In this document: in pieces, positions 1-8,234 of the stretch
How positions within the stretch are numbered: position 1 is the first letter of the stretch
How the letters are laid out: every line of letters starts with the position of its first letter
DNA from: Cyanobacteria bacterium UBA6984
GTDB lineage: Bacteria; Cyanobacteriota; Vampirovibrionia; Gastranaerophilales; Gastranaerophilaceae
DNA length: 64,000 nucleotides
Direction: 5' to 3'
NCBI GenBank assembly: GCA_002450015.1
Contig: DJYG01000035.1
Span: 1 to 64,000 of the forward strand
Translations under genes and position numbers: made by a program
Notes under the pieces: model-generated
Told to the model about the DNA's origin: nothing
What the model saw: the letters and a program-made list of their open reading frames with translations, nothing else
Databases searched by the model: none

Positions 1-36
1 TATGTTGAAGGATTTTTGAAAAAGCACTATAAGTGA
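1..36 (+). CDS. 3' end of an unidentified gene (partial)
   Basis: An open frame enters from the window edge and stops at TGA (34-36), giving only eleven residues. It could be the C-terminus of an upstream gene or chance. No function can be assigned. Confidence 0.25.
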   Translation, partial: YVEGFLKKHYK

Positions 37-80
37 ACAGTAATAAGTAAACTGTGACCTGTGAATAGTGACTTTAGCAA

Positions 81-110
81 GTAGGTTGGGTGAAACCCAA
101 CAAAACTTTT
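81..110. repeat. short GTTGGG/CCCAAC hairpin repeat
   Basis: A six-base inverted repeat with a short loop, followed by an AAAACTTTT tail. A related copy lies in opposite orientation at about 32832-32864, so this is a dispersed intergenic repeat rather than a unique terminator. Confidence 0.5.
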
Positions 111-128
111 AAAACAGTAAAACAAGCT

Positions 129-203
129 GTCATTCTGAGGCTTTAGCCGAAGAATCCAAGACAGAAAAAAGTAACTGGATACTTCACTAGCGCTCAGTAT
201 GAC
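129..203. repeat. REP-like palindrome pair (GTCATNCTGAGC family)
   Basis: The left arm at 129-157 begins GTCATTCTGAG and ends GAAGAATCC. The right arm at 177-203 is the inverted, diverged form ending CTCAGTATGAC. The same family recurs at 19126-19215, 19469-19559 and 19645-19677. It resembles the widespread repetitive extragenic palindromes of many bacteria. Confidence 0.75.
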
Positions 204-213
204 GAAAATGTAA

Positions 214-606
214 ATAAATATAACTTATGATACAAATGAAGGATTATCAGAAACTGCAGATAATAGATCTCTCAGATATAACGTTATTCTTGCAGATGGT
301 AGTACGGTTGCTTTTGTGCCACGTTATAAATCTGTGGATATATTTGTTGATATAGACGGTTCAAATAAAGGTAAAAATTCTTACTGTTCTGATACTTTTA
401 AGTTTAAATTTATGTATAATGAACTAAATGTAGCAAATCCTACAAATTACGGAAGCAACCTTACAACTTATTCACCTTATAAATATCCTCAAGAATGTGC
501 TTATTGGATAATTACACAAGGAAACATGGATTATACAAAAATAGGTGATGATGGCAAATGTCCTGATGGGCAAAAATTAAGTGAAACTCACACAACTTGC
601 AAATAA
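214..606 (+). pseudogene. 5'-truncated type IV prepilin-like gene
   Basis: The frame is open from 214 after a stop at 211-213. It encodes a pilin-type C-terminal part: a VILADGS stretch, a DIDGSNKGKN motif, and a tail containing CPDG and a terminal Cys. These features match the C-terminal halves of the pilins at 19603 and 25709. The N-terminal FTLAE prepilin helix is absent, and a REP-like repeat sits where it should be. A short protein could start at GTG 316, but a decayed fragment is the simpler reading. Confidence 0.7.
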
Positions 607-632
607 AAAAGGGCTTAAGCCCTTTTTTTATA
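605..632. terminator. bidirectional terminator
   Basis: A GGGCTTAAGCCC palindrome at 611-622 is flanked by an A-run on the left and a T-run on the right. It can end both the pilin remnant on the plus strand and the acyl-CoA ligase on the minus strand. Confidence 0.8.
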
Positions 633-2295
633 GATTTAATAATGCTTTAACTTCTTTACGTTTTATTTTTAAAGTTGTTGTTTTTGGTAATGGCTCTTTA
701 TGAACAATTATATTAATTGGTCTTTTATAAGGTGCTAATTGTTGAGATAATGTTTTTACTTCATCTCTAACCAATTTATTTAATTCTTCATCAGATTTTC
801 CGTTCATAAAAGTTTCTTTTGGAACTATAACAGCGGCAATATCTTCAGTACCGTCTTTTTCTCCGCCTGTTCTGGATGAACCCATTACACAAATTTCTGC
901 AAAGTTTTCACTTTTTTCTAAAACAGCCTCAACTTCTTCAGGGAATACTTTTTTACCACCTGAAAGAACAATCATGTTTTTAATTCTGCCTGTAATGTGT
1001 ATGTGACCATCTTTATCCAAATGTCCTATATCACCTGTATGCAGCCAACCATCAGGTTCAATGGTTTCAGCCGTTAATTCAGGTTGATTATGGTATCCTT
1101 TCATAACAGAAGGACCTTTTAATTGAATTTCTCCTGTTTCTTTATCTATTCGACATTCAAAGCTGCTAAAAGGTTTACCTACTGATGAGTAATCATTTCT
1201 TTTGTCATAATTTACTGATACAACAGGACTTGTTTCAGATAGTCCGTATCCGGCATAAATTTTAATACCAATTGTTTCAAAGAAATTTGCAACGTTTTTG
1301 TCTATTGGAGCTCCACCAGAGATACATCCGCCAAATTTTCCACCAAAATTATCGTGAATTTTCTTAAACATCATTTTTCTTATTTTCATGCAAGGTATTA
1401 ATTTTGCAATGTTAAACATTATTGGGAAAATTCTCTTTGCAACAGGATTTGCATTAATTTCAGTTTCTATACCTGTTTTTAGCAGTTTTAAAAATGCAGG
1501 AACTACAATCATGAATTTTACCTGCTTTTCTCTCATAATCATTAATATATCTTTTGGTTTTAATGATTGTGTATAATAAACTGAAAGTCCCCAATATAAG
1601 AATACTGAAAAACCTACTGTCAACTCAAACAAGTGATTCATTGGCAAAATTGATAATACAGGATTTCTTTCATTCATGTTTAAAAAGTGAGGGAATATTT
1701 CTTCCATATCTTTTAATTGAGCCATCATGTTCCTAAATGATATTTCAACACCTTTAGGATTACCTGTTGTGCCTGATGTATAAATAATAAATGCTGTTGA
1801 TTTTGAACTTCTGTGACGCCATTTACAATTTGTTGAAGATTGAATTGTATATAGACTTGGAAGTGTCATGTTATAGCTTGGTTCGTCCATAACTACAATA
1901 TGTTTTATTGATTCAACTTCTTTTTGAATTTCCAAAGCTTTTTCAATATATTGTTGTGAAACAAATAAAACTGATGGTTCACAATCTGATAATATAGATA
2001 TAAGTTCATATTTTGTAAGTTTTATATCTAACGGTATTGTGGTTGCACCTGACATAATTGAAGCAAAAACGCATGCTCCGTATTCAGGTTTTGATTCAGA
2101 AAGAATTGCAATTTTATCATTTCTTTGGACATTTAATTCATTCATCAAGTAACTTGCAACTTTTCTTGATAATAATCCAATACCTTTGTATGTAAATTCT
2201 TTCCAACCGTAGTTTGTCTTAATTCCAAGAGCAACTCTGTCTTTGTAATCTTCAGTCTTATCTTCCAATAACATAAGAACATTATTTTTTTTCAT
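628..2295 (-). CDS. AMP-dependent acyl-CoA synthetase (fatty acid-CoA ligase family)
   Basis: This 555-residue protein has the full adenylate-forming signature. The P-loop motif TSGTTGNPKG lies near residue 175, YGLSETSP marks the adenine-binding region, and GWLHTGDIG and KKVFPEE mark the hinge and C-terminal lobe. The family activates carboxylates to acyl-AMP and then acyl-CoA. The length and motif spacing fit the long-chain fatty acid group, but the substrate cannot be read from sequence. A GGTAGGGGA ribosome site precedes the ATG. It appears monocistronic, ending at the terminator at 605-632. Confidence 0.9.
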   Translation of the reverse strand: MKKNNVLMLLEDKTEDYKDRVALGIKTNYGWKEFTYKGIGLLSRKVASYLMNELNVQRNDKIAILSESKPEYGACVFASIMSGATTIPLDIKLTKYELISILSDCEPSVLFVSQQYIEKALEIQKEVESIKHIVVMDEPSYNMTLPSLYTIQSSTNCKWRHRSSKSTAFIIYTSGTTGNPKGVEISFRNMMAQLKDMEEIFPHFLNMNERNPVLSILPMNHLFELTVGFSVFLYWGLSVYYTQSLKPKDILMIMREKQVKFMIVVPAFLKLLKTGIETEINANPVAKRIFPIMFNIAKLIPCMKIRKMMFKKIHDNFGGKFGGCISGGAPIDKNVANFFETIGIKIYAGYGLSETSPVVSVNYDKRNDYSSVGKPFSSFECRIDKETGEIQLKGPSVMKGYHNQPELTAETIEPDGWLHTGDIGHLDKDGHIHITGRIKNMIVLSGGKKVFPEEVEAVLEKSENFAEICVMGSSRTGGEKDGTEDIAAVIVPKETFMNGKSDEELNKLVRDEVKTLSQQLAPYKRPINIIVHKEPLPKTTTLKIKRKEVKALLNL

Positions 2296-2599
2296 CTTCC
2301 CCTACCTTAATTCCTAAATAAATCTTTTCTACGCCATTTAACTTCTATTATACGTCCTAAGTAGTTCTGATGTCAATTTTGCTATAAGTAATTTACCTCG
2401 GTTTATACTGTATATGTATGATTTATCTTTGAATGACTAATTTATACGTATGAAATTAGTGTTATTTGAATGTAAAAAAATCTTAACATACCGTATAATA
2501 ATCATGATTATTATTGACTTTCAGACAAACGTCATTAATAAAGAAAAGAGCGTAAACTCAAAAACAAGTTATCAGTTTATAAAGATAGGAGATGACATT

Positions 2600-3928
2600 A
2601 TGGGCATGGCAGCATCACAGGCAAGATATTTAGGTCTTACCGCAAGAAAAACCAACGTTGAATACGAAGGTCAACAAATTAACCAAGCGCGTACAGCTCT
2701 TGGAAATCAGTCCGCAGCTCTATGGAATCAAATGTTAGGATTATCAATTCCAACAGTTCCAAGTATTACGGACTTTACAACACTTACATATTCATTTAGT
2801 GATGGTATAAATAATTATACTATTACAGACATGCAATCTGTTGAAAACACGGATACAGATGGCACTGAGTACAACAAATTAGTAACGTACAAAACACTTA
2901 CAACTGTTTACAAAGGTATTGAATCTACTAACTCAAATCCGCAAGTTCAAAAAATTAAAGTAACAGAAGAACAATATGTTCCGGATACTTCCAAAACACA
3001 ATCATTTAGTAGTGTAAGTTACAGTGATACAGATGGTTTTGTTGATGGTGATGGAAATACATTAGACTTTACAATAGTTACAGATGCAACAAAAGTTGCA
3101 CATTATGTTCAAGCTAACGGTGAGTTGGAAGAAGGTCAATCTGTATATTTCATTAAAGATGGTGACGGTAATGAAATGTATTGTGCAATCAATCCTACTG
3201 AATTAGCTACAACAGCAAAAGATTTGACATTTAATGGTTTAAAAACTGAAGAGGTTGTTACAGGACAAACATATAAGTTAGGTAATTCTGAAGCAAAAGT
3301 ATGCTTGCCAAATGATGAAAATACAAGTTTAGTTGACCAAGAAGCAATTAGGCAAATTATTAATGATTTTGGTGAAGCAGGCGGCATTACCAAAGATATG
3401 TTTGATAAAGGCGAAGTTTATAGATATGAAAAGAATGGTAATGTGTACTATACAACCCAAAAAGAATTAGATGATTGTTATGATAAATCAAAACATGAAG
3501 AAAAAGAATATGCTATTTCTTCAAACATGGATTTCCAACCATCATTAACTCATTACTATGCAACTAATATGGATGAAGTTATTACCAACACTGATTATGC
3601 AATTATGGATGATGCTTCAGGTTCAGGACGTTATGCAAATATTAAATTGAAAAATATGAGTACAAAATTTAACTTGAAGGCTGAAGAAACAACCAACCAA
3701 AAAGGTTACGATGATGCGATGAATCAGTACAATTATGATTTGACAAGATACGAAAAACAAATGTCTGATATTAACGCAAAAACATCATTAATTCAAGAAC
3801 AAGATAGAACCCTTGAATTGAGATTAAAACAACTCGAAACAGAGCAAAAAGCTCTTGTTACCGAGATGGATGCGGTTAAAGGTGTTCTTCAAAAGAACGT
3901 CGAATCAACATTCGGTACATTCAAATAA
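2600..3928 (+). CDS. large helical-end protein of unknown function (filament- or export-substrate-like)
   Basis: The start is ATG 2600, preceded by TAGGAGA. The open frame continues upstream to 2450, but that extension has no ribosome site. Of 442 residues, the first 45 or so form a polar amphipathic helix with the motif ARYLGLTARKTNVEY and QQINQAR. The last 75 form a heptad-rich helix containing LELRLKQLETEQ. Between them is a long Thr/Asp/Gly-rich beta-type region. Conserved helical ends around a variable middle is the layout of flagellin-like secreted subunits. It has no signal peptide or transmembrane segment. The 104-residue protein at 5539 shares the N-terminal pattern. I do not recognise the family's function. 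Confidence 0.8.
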   Translation: MGMAASQARYLGLTARKTNVEYEGQQINQARTALGNQSAALWNQMLGLSIPTVPSITDFTTLTYSFSDGINNYTITDMQSVENTDTDGTEYNKLVTYKTLTTVYKGIESTNSNPQVQKIKVTEEQYVPDTSKTQSFSSVSYSDTDGFVDGDGNTLDFTIVTDATKVAHYVQANGELEEGQSVYFIKDGDGNEMYCAINPTELATTAKDLTFNGLKTEEVVTGQTYKLGNSEAKVCLPNDENTSLVDQEAIRQIINDFGEAGGITKDMFDKGEVYRYEKNGNVYYTTQKELDDCYDKSKHEEKEYAISSNMDFQPSLTHYYATNMDEVITNTDYAIMDDASGSGRYANIKLKNMSTKFNLKAEETTNQKGYDDAMNQYNYDLTRYEKQMSDINAKTSLIQEQDRTLELRLKQLETEQKALVTEMDAVKGVLQKNVESTFGTFK

Positions 3929-3977
3929 TAAGTTTGAGCTTGTTAAAAGACTCATTAATAGGCTCATTACGGAAATT

Positions 3978-4003
3978 GCAAGTGTGTTTTATTGCACACT
4001 TGC
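3978..4003. other. 9-bp hairpin in the intergenic leader
   Basis: GCAAGTGTG at 3978-3986 pairs perfectly with CACACTTGC at 3995-4003 across an 8-nt loop. No T-run follows, so it looks like an RNA processing, stability or attenuation element between the genes at 2600 and 4059 rather than a terminator. Confidence 0.55.
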
Positions 4004-4058
4004 GCAAGGTAGAAGTCAAGTTTGGTAACGCACCAATAAACACCACGAGGTTAAAATT

Positions 4059-4910
4059 ATGTCATACAAAAACGATAGTTTATTAGTAATAGCAAACAAA
4101 TTCGGTTCAGCGTCAAGTGATGCAAAGGTACAATTGTACGAAACTTATGACCGATTAAGAGATTTAACCGTATCTGGTTCTGCAAGTTCAGGAACAGGTT
4201 TTGAGCTTGCCGGCGGTGCGTTATATAAACTTGCAAGTTTATTTGCTCCATCTTCATTTATGTCAGTTATGGGTGGTACAGATTCTTTTAATATTCCGGG
4301 TACATCTTATTGGTCACCTATTACAGGTTCGACAGCTCAGGTAAATGGTGCATCTTCAGCATTTGGTATCGGAAATTTAGGTAGTTTCTCAGGATTTCCA
4401 AGTGGTGCTGCTGGTATTTCATTAAGCGGTTTTTCAACTGGCGGAGCATCATCTATTACAGATGGTTTATTGTCAGGTTTAGGAACTTCATCAGGTACTG
4501 TTACCGGAGGTGCATCTGCAATAGGTGGTATTGCTGATGTTGCAAGTGCAACAGCTTATGGTGTAGGCAAAGCAAATGGTTATGGTTTAGGTATGCAAAA
4601 TGTGGTAATGCCCGTTGCTGGTTTAATTTCAGGATGGGGCGGTATCATGACTGCAGCAGCTCCTTATTTAGGTGAATATGGTTTGCCTGCAATTGTTATG
4701 GGTAACTTAATGCAAGGTACTTCATCCGCTGCTTTGGCTGCATATCAAAGTGTTTCTGCAAATATATTGTCTAATGCTGATACAATCCTATCTAACAAAG
4801 TAAGAAACATTGAAACTGTTTGCAAAATGCTTGATACGCAAGGTGAAATTGTTAGAAAAATGTTAAAAGAAGGTATGGATTCGGATTCAAAAGCAATCCA
4901 AAACTTATAG
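4059..4910 (+). CDS. Gly/Ala/Ser-rich hydrophobic protein of unknown function
   Basis: This 283-residue protein starts at an ATG after a GAGG site. Residues 1-45 are polar and helical. Residues 45-170 are dominated by Gly, Ser, Ala and Thr. Residues about 180-225 are apolar and could enter a membrane (VVMPVAGLISGWGGIMTAAA). The last 50 are a polar helix. No signal peptide is seen. It sits between the helical-end protein at 2600 and two small coiled-coil proteins. Hydrophobic core plus helical ends resembles secreted pore-forming translocators, but that is analogy only. Confidence 0.7.
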   Translation: MSYKNDSLLVIANKFGSASSDAKVQLYETYDRLRDLTVSGSASSGTGFELAGGALYKLASLFAPSSFMSVMGGTDSFNIPGTSYWSPITGSTAQVNGASSAFGIGNLGSFSGFPSGAAGISLSGFSTGGASSITDGLLSGLGTSSGTVTGGASAIGGIADVASATAYGVGKANGYGLGMQNVVMPVAGLISGWGGIMTAAAPYLGEYGLPAIVMGNLMQGTSSAALAAYQSVSANILSNADTILSNKVRNIETVCKMLDTQGEIVRKMLKEGMDSDSKAIQNL

Positions 4911-4959
4911 AAATTATTGAAATATGGAATTACGTACTTATTTGAGAATGATAATACAT

Positions 4960-4994
4960 AAAGTCTTTATAAATAACATATTTATAAAGACTTT
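4960..4994. repeat. 14-bp perfect inverted repeat (AAAGTCTTTATAAA)
   Basis: AAAGTCTTTATAAA at 4960-4973 pairs with its exact complement at 4981-4994 over a 7-nt loop. The same 14-mer occurs again at 5854-5867, directly after the last gene of the cluster. The stem is not followed by a T-run. Confidence 0.65.
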
Positions 4995-5247
4995 GGTGTG
5001 GATTGTAAATTTTTATTACAATTTGTTTAATAAAATTCCATCTGCGCTAAAGTTTAAAAAATCTATGCCGATAAAATATACGGATATAAAAAAAGATATA
5101 GTCTTTTTGAGTATCACGGGAGACAGAATAGATTGTACAACATGATTAAGACATGTTACAAACATGCTAAAAAGTAAGCAATAAAAGGTAAAGACATGTT
5201 TTTATATATGTGAAGGCAATCTATAAAGTGAATAAAAGGAGGACATT

Positions 5248-5523
5248 ATGTTCCAATCCGAAGCTTTACAGACTAACTTCAGAAGATTAATGAATTTCTT
5301 GGCTTATACAAGGAACTATTTCGTAAAGAAAAATCCTATTCAAGCTATGGGAAATGATATAGTAAATGCTATTAAAGAAGCATTAACAGCTCGCAAAAAG
5401 CTCAAAATGGCACAATACAGGGTAAATTATCATAAGTACCAATTGCACAAAATGGAAGCATTAATCGCAGAAAATAACCAACATAACTTCCTTAAAGGAA
5501 AGAATTTCGACCAAACAAGATAA
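5248..5523 (+). CDS. small helical protein of unknown function
   Basis: This 91-residue protein has a strong AAAGGAGG site 6 nt before the ATG. The sequence is basic and helical throughout, with a Lys-rich middle (ARKKLKMAQYR) and a polar C-terminus. It has no signal peptide, membrane segment or cysteine. It is third in the 2600-5853 cluster and 15 nt before the 104-residue coiled-coil gene, so co-transcription is likely. Function not recognised. Confidence 0.7.
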   Translation: MFQSEALQTNFRRLMNFLAYTRNYFVKKNPIQAMGNDIVNAIKEALTARKKLKMAQYRVNYHKYQLHKMEALIAENNQHNFLKGKNFDQTR

Positions 5524-5538
5524 AGGATTAAATTTAAA

Positions 5539-5853
5539 ATGGGCGTACTAACATCATCATTGAGAATGTTTACATTACAATCACAAAGATCTGATTTAAA
5601 TTATAAAATAGATTTAGTATCGCAGGCAAAAGCTGACATTGCAGCACAAAATGCTCAATTGGTTAATGCAGGTACTGATTTGAGTGCAGATAGCCCTGTT
5701 TTGAAACAATTAGAAGCAAGAAAAGAAAGATTGCATTTGTTAGAAAAGAGATTGGATCAGCAATTGTTGCAATATCAAACACAGCTTTCTATGATTGATG
5801 CTCAATTGAAAAGATGTTCAGCAGATTTCGATGCAAGCGTTAAAAATATGTAA
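5539..5853 (+). CDS. small coiled-coil protein, short paralogue of the 2600 gene
   Basis: This 104-residue, all-helical protein begins SLRMFTLQSQRSDLNYK and continues SQAK. That follows the same spaced pattern (R, L, basic, S/T, D/N, Y, QA, K/R) as the start of the 442-residue protein at 2600. Its second half (LEKRLDQQLLQYQTQLS) echoes the C-terminal LELRLKQLETEQ helix of that protein. It therefore looks like the same two-helix core without the large central insertion. It is the last gene of the cluster and is followed by a terminator. Function unknown. Confidence 0.75.
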   Translation: MGVLTSSLRMFTLQSQRSDLNYKIDLVSQAKADIAAQNAQLVNAGTDLSADSPVLKQLEARKERLHLLEKRLDQQLLQYQTQLSMIDAQLKRCSADFDASVKNM

Positions 5854-5872
5854 AAAGTCTTTATAAACTGAG

Positions 5873-5911
5873 AAGAACCGCAATTTGAAAATATTGCGGT
5901 TCTTTTTTTAT
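5873..5911 (+). terminator. rho-independent terminator of the 2600-5853 cluster
   Basis: AAGAACCGCAAT (5873-5884) pairs with ATTGCGGTTCTT (5893-5904) and is followed by seven T. Confidence 0.9.
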
Positions 5912-5949
5912 ATTTTTTGTGCTACAATAAACCCAAAAGGGGGTTATAT

Positions 5950-6450
5950 ATGGCAAAAGATTCAAGTTTTGATATTGTATCAGAATATGATAAGCAAGAG
6001 TTGGTTAATGCAATTGATCAAACAAAAAGGGATATTACATCCAGATTTGATTTGAAAAATTCAAAATCAGATATTGTTTTAGAGGCTGATAAGTGTGTAA
6101 CAATATCAACAGAAGATGAAACAAAATTGAGAAATATATATGACATATTGCAATCGAAATTGGTAAAAAGAGGTTTAAGTATAAAAATTTTAGATCCTCA
6201 AAAAGTTGAAGATGCTTTAGGTGGAACAGTAAGACAGGTTTTTAATTTGAGAAAAGGCTTAACTCAAGAACTTGCTAAAAAAATTACATCTGATATAAAA
6301 GATTCAAAAATAAAAGTTCAAGCTTCTATTCAAGGTGATCAAGTCCGAGTTACAGGCAAAAGCAAAGATGATTTGCAAGCTGTAATTGCATTGTTAAGAG
6401 AAAATGCAGACAAATATGATTACCCATTGCAATTCCAAAATTATAGATAA
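5950..6450 (+). CDS. yajQ: YajQ family nucleotide-binding protein
   Basis: This 166-residue protein matches the YajQ/UPF0234 family end to end: MAKDSSFDIVSE at the start, a central DALGGTVRQ segment, and VRVTGKSKDDLQ near the end. Family members bind nucleotides, and some bind cyclic di-GMP, but the physiological role here is unknown. ATG 5950 follows AAAAGGGGG. A TACAAT -10 box lies at 5923-5928. It is first in a run leading to nanE and the ROK kinase. Confidence 0.93.
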   Translation: MAKDSSFDIVSEYDKQELVNAIDQTKRDITSRFDLKNSKSDIVLEADKCVTISTEDETKLRNIYDILQSKLVKRGLSIKILDPQKVEDALGGTVRQVFNLRKGLTQELAKKITSDIKDSKIKVQASIQGDQVRVTGKSKDDLQAVIALLRENADKYDYPLQFQNYR

Positions 6451-6459
6451 GAGGCTTGT

Positions 6460-7146
6460 ATGGGTATAATAGAAACTTTAAAGGGTAAGGTTGTAGTATC
6501 TTGTCAAGCAATGCCAAATGAACCGTTGTATCGAGAAGAAGCTATGGCCGCGATGATAAAATCCGTTTTAAATGGTGGTGCAGGCGGACTTAGAGTTGCC
6601 GGTATAAGGGATGTTGCAAATGCAAAAAAAATGACAAATGTTCCTGTAATTGGGTTGACAAAGCCCGATGTAATACCACCAAATTGGAAAGAAATTGTTT
6701 ACATAACACCTTCACTAAAACATGTAAATGCTCTAATAAAAGCAGGAGCTGATATAATTGCTTTTGATGGAACTGCAAGAAAGCATGAAAATTGTACAAT
6801 AGAAGATATAATTAGTTTGATAAAAATTAATAAAAGAATATCTATGGCAGATATTTCAACCGTAGAAGAAGGTTTAAACTGTGAAAAACTTGGTGTAAAT
6901 ATAATTTCTACCACACTGGCGGGTTATACACAATATTCTCCTTTGAAAAATGAAGGTCCTGATTTTGAATTGTTGGAAGAACTTGTTAAAAAAGTAAATA
7001 TTCCTGTTGTTTTAGAGGGTAGAATATGGACTCCTCAAGAAGTTGACAAGGCTTTTTCTTTAGGGGCGCATTGTGTTGTAATAGGTTCAGCTATTACAAG
7101 ACCGCAATTAATTACAAAAAGATTTGTTTCAAGAAAGGATAAATAA
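6460..7146 (+). CDS. nanE: N-acetylmannosamine-6-phosphate 2-epimerase
   Basis: This 228-residue TIM-barrel protein converts ManNAc-6-phosphate to GlcNAc-6-phosphate in sialic acid catabolism or amino-sugar salvage. NanE hallmarks are visible: VVSCQAMPNEP at the start, GGAGGLRVAG, DIIAFDGTARKH around the catalytic region, ISTTLAGYT, and VVIGSAITRP at the phosphate site. It overlaps the following ROK kinase (TAATG). No sialic acid lyase or transporter is in the window. Confidence 0.93.
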   Translation: MGIIETLKGKVVVSCQAMPNEPLYREEAMAAMIKSVLNGGAGGLRVAGIRDVANAKKMTNVPVIGLTKPDVIPPNWKEIVYITPSLKHVNALIKAGADIIAFDGTARKHENCTIEDIISLIKINKRISMADISTVEEGLNCEKLGVNIISTTLAGYTQYSPLKNEGPDFELLEELVKKVNIPVVLEGRIWTPQEVDKAFSLGAHCVVIGSAITRPQLITKRFVSRKDK

Positions 7147-8015
7147 TGAAAGCTCTTGCGATAGATGTTGGTGGTACAAAAATTTATAATGCAGTAATAA
7201 ATGAAAAAGGTGAAATTTTATCAGATGTTGTAAAACATTCAACACCGCGTGATTTAGATGAAATAAAAAATATTTTCAAAGATATTATAAAAAAACATGA
7301 AAAAGAAGTTGATGTTATTGCCTTTTCGACAGCAGGAGCTGTAAATAACGAAAATACAAAAGTTATCGGTTCAACAGGTAATTTAGTTAAAGGGTACAGT
7401 TCGATAGAATTTAAAAATTTGTCAGATAAAAAAGTTTTTGTTGAAAATGATGCAAATGCTGCTGCTTGGGCAGAGCATGTTCTAGGGGCTTCAAAGGGGT
7501 GTGCTAATTCAATAATGCTAACATTAGGAACAGGTGTTGGCGGTGGAATTATTTTAAATAATAAGCTTTTTAAAGGTAAATCAGGTTCAGCAGGTGAGAT
7601 GCATTTTAAAATGTATCCTGATAAACGAAGAAAATGCACTTGCGGAAGTTATGATTGTTTTGAAGCTTACGCATCAGGTTCAGGGCTTAAAAAAACAGCA
7701 GAAGAAATGTCGCATGACGAAAATATAACAACGTATGATGTTATAGATGGTTTAAAATCAGGTGATGAAAAAATGACAGCTATTTTTAACAAATGGCAAA
7801 ATGATATTTTGACAGGAATTATTGGTTTAGGAAATCTTTTCGATCCTGATTGTTTTGTTTTTTCAGGCTCAATGGCGGAATTTATTGATACTGAATATTT
7901 AGAAAAATCTGCAAATGCAGAAATAATTACTCAGCCTACAAAAGTATTAAAAGCTACAACTGGAAACTATGCCGGCATGATAGGTGCTGCACTTTTAGCT
8001 TTGGAGGTACAATAA
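7146..8015 (+). CDS. nanK: ROK family sugar kinase (probable N-acetylmannosamine kinase)
   Basis: This 289-residue protein has the ROK ATP motif DVGGTK at residues 7-12, the catalytic segment VENDANAAAWAEH, GTGVGGGII, and the ROK zinc motif CTCGSYDCFE. ROK kinases phosphorylate hexoses or N-acyl hexosamines. Translational coupling to nanE makes ManNAc the likeliest substrate, but glucose or GlcNAc cannot be excluded. It is followed directly by a TTG-started small gene. Confidence 0.85.
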   Translation: MKALAIDVGGTKIYNAVINEKGEILSDVVKHSTPRDLDEIKNIFKDIIKKHEKEVDVIAFSTAGAVNNENTKVIGSTGNLVKGYSSIEFKNLSDKKVFVENDANAAAWAEHVLGASKGCANSIMLTLGTGVGGGIILNNKLFKGKSGSAGEMHFKMYPDKRRKCTCGSYDCFEAYASGSGLKKTAEEMSHDENITTYDVIDGLKSGDEKMTAIFNKWQNDILTGIIGLGNLFDPDCFVFSGSMAEFIDTEYLEKSANAEIITQPTKVLKATTGNYAGMIGAALLALEVQ

Positions 8016-8234
8016 TTGGGTAAAGCTAAAAAACGAAGTATAAATTTAGGTAAACATAATCAAATTACTTCTATGACGCGATATGAAGCTGTTGGTGAGG
8101 TTGTAAGGCGATTTAAACGCAATGAAAGCGCTATTGACTTAATTACAATGTTTGGGTTATCAGCAGAAGAATTACTTGAGGGTGGTGCTTTATACGAAGA
8201 AGTTAAGAGTATAGAGGGTCTGTTAGATGCTTAA
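8016..8234 (+). CDS. small conserved-looking protein, unknown function
   Basis: This 72-residue protein starts at TTG 8016, with TTGGAGG 10 nt upstream inside the end of the ROK gene. It has a basic N-terminus and an acidic, helical C-terminal half (AEELLEGGALYEEVKSIEGLL). It overlaps the start of the prenyltransferase gene by 8 nt, so the nanE-to-UbiA genes probably form one operon. Family not recognised. Confidence 0.65.
   Translation: MGKAKKRSINLGKHNQITSMTRYEAVGEVVRRFKRNESAIDLITMFGLSAEELLEGGALYEEVKSIEGLLDA

Noticed and set aside
4924..5145. 73-codon open frame after the Gly-rich gene
   Set aside because: No ribosome site, and it runs through the 14-bp perfect inverted repeat at 4960-4994; codon content is unlike its neighbours. 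Most likely non-coding.
7184..7639. 151-codon minus-strand open frame
   Set aside because: It is the complement of the ROK kinase gene, whose motifs are unmistakable.
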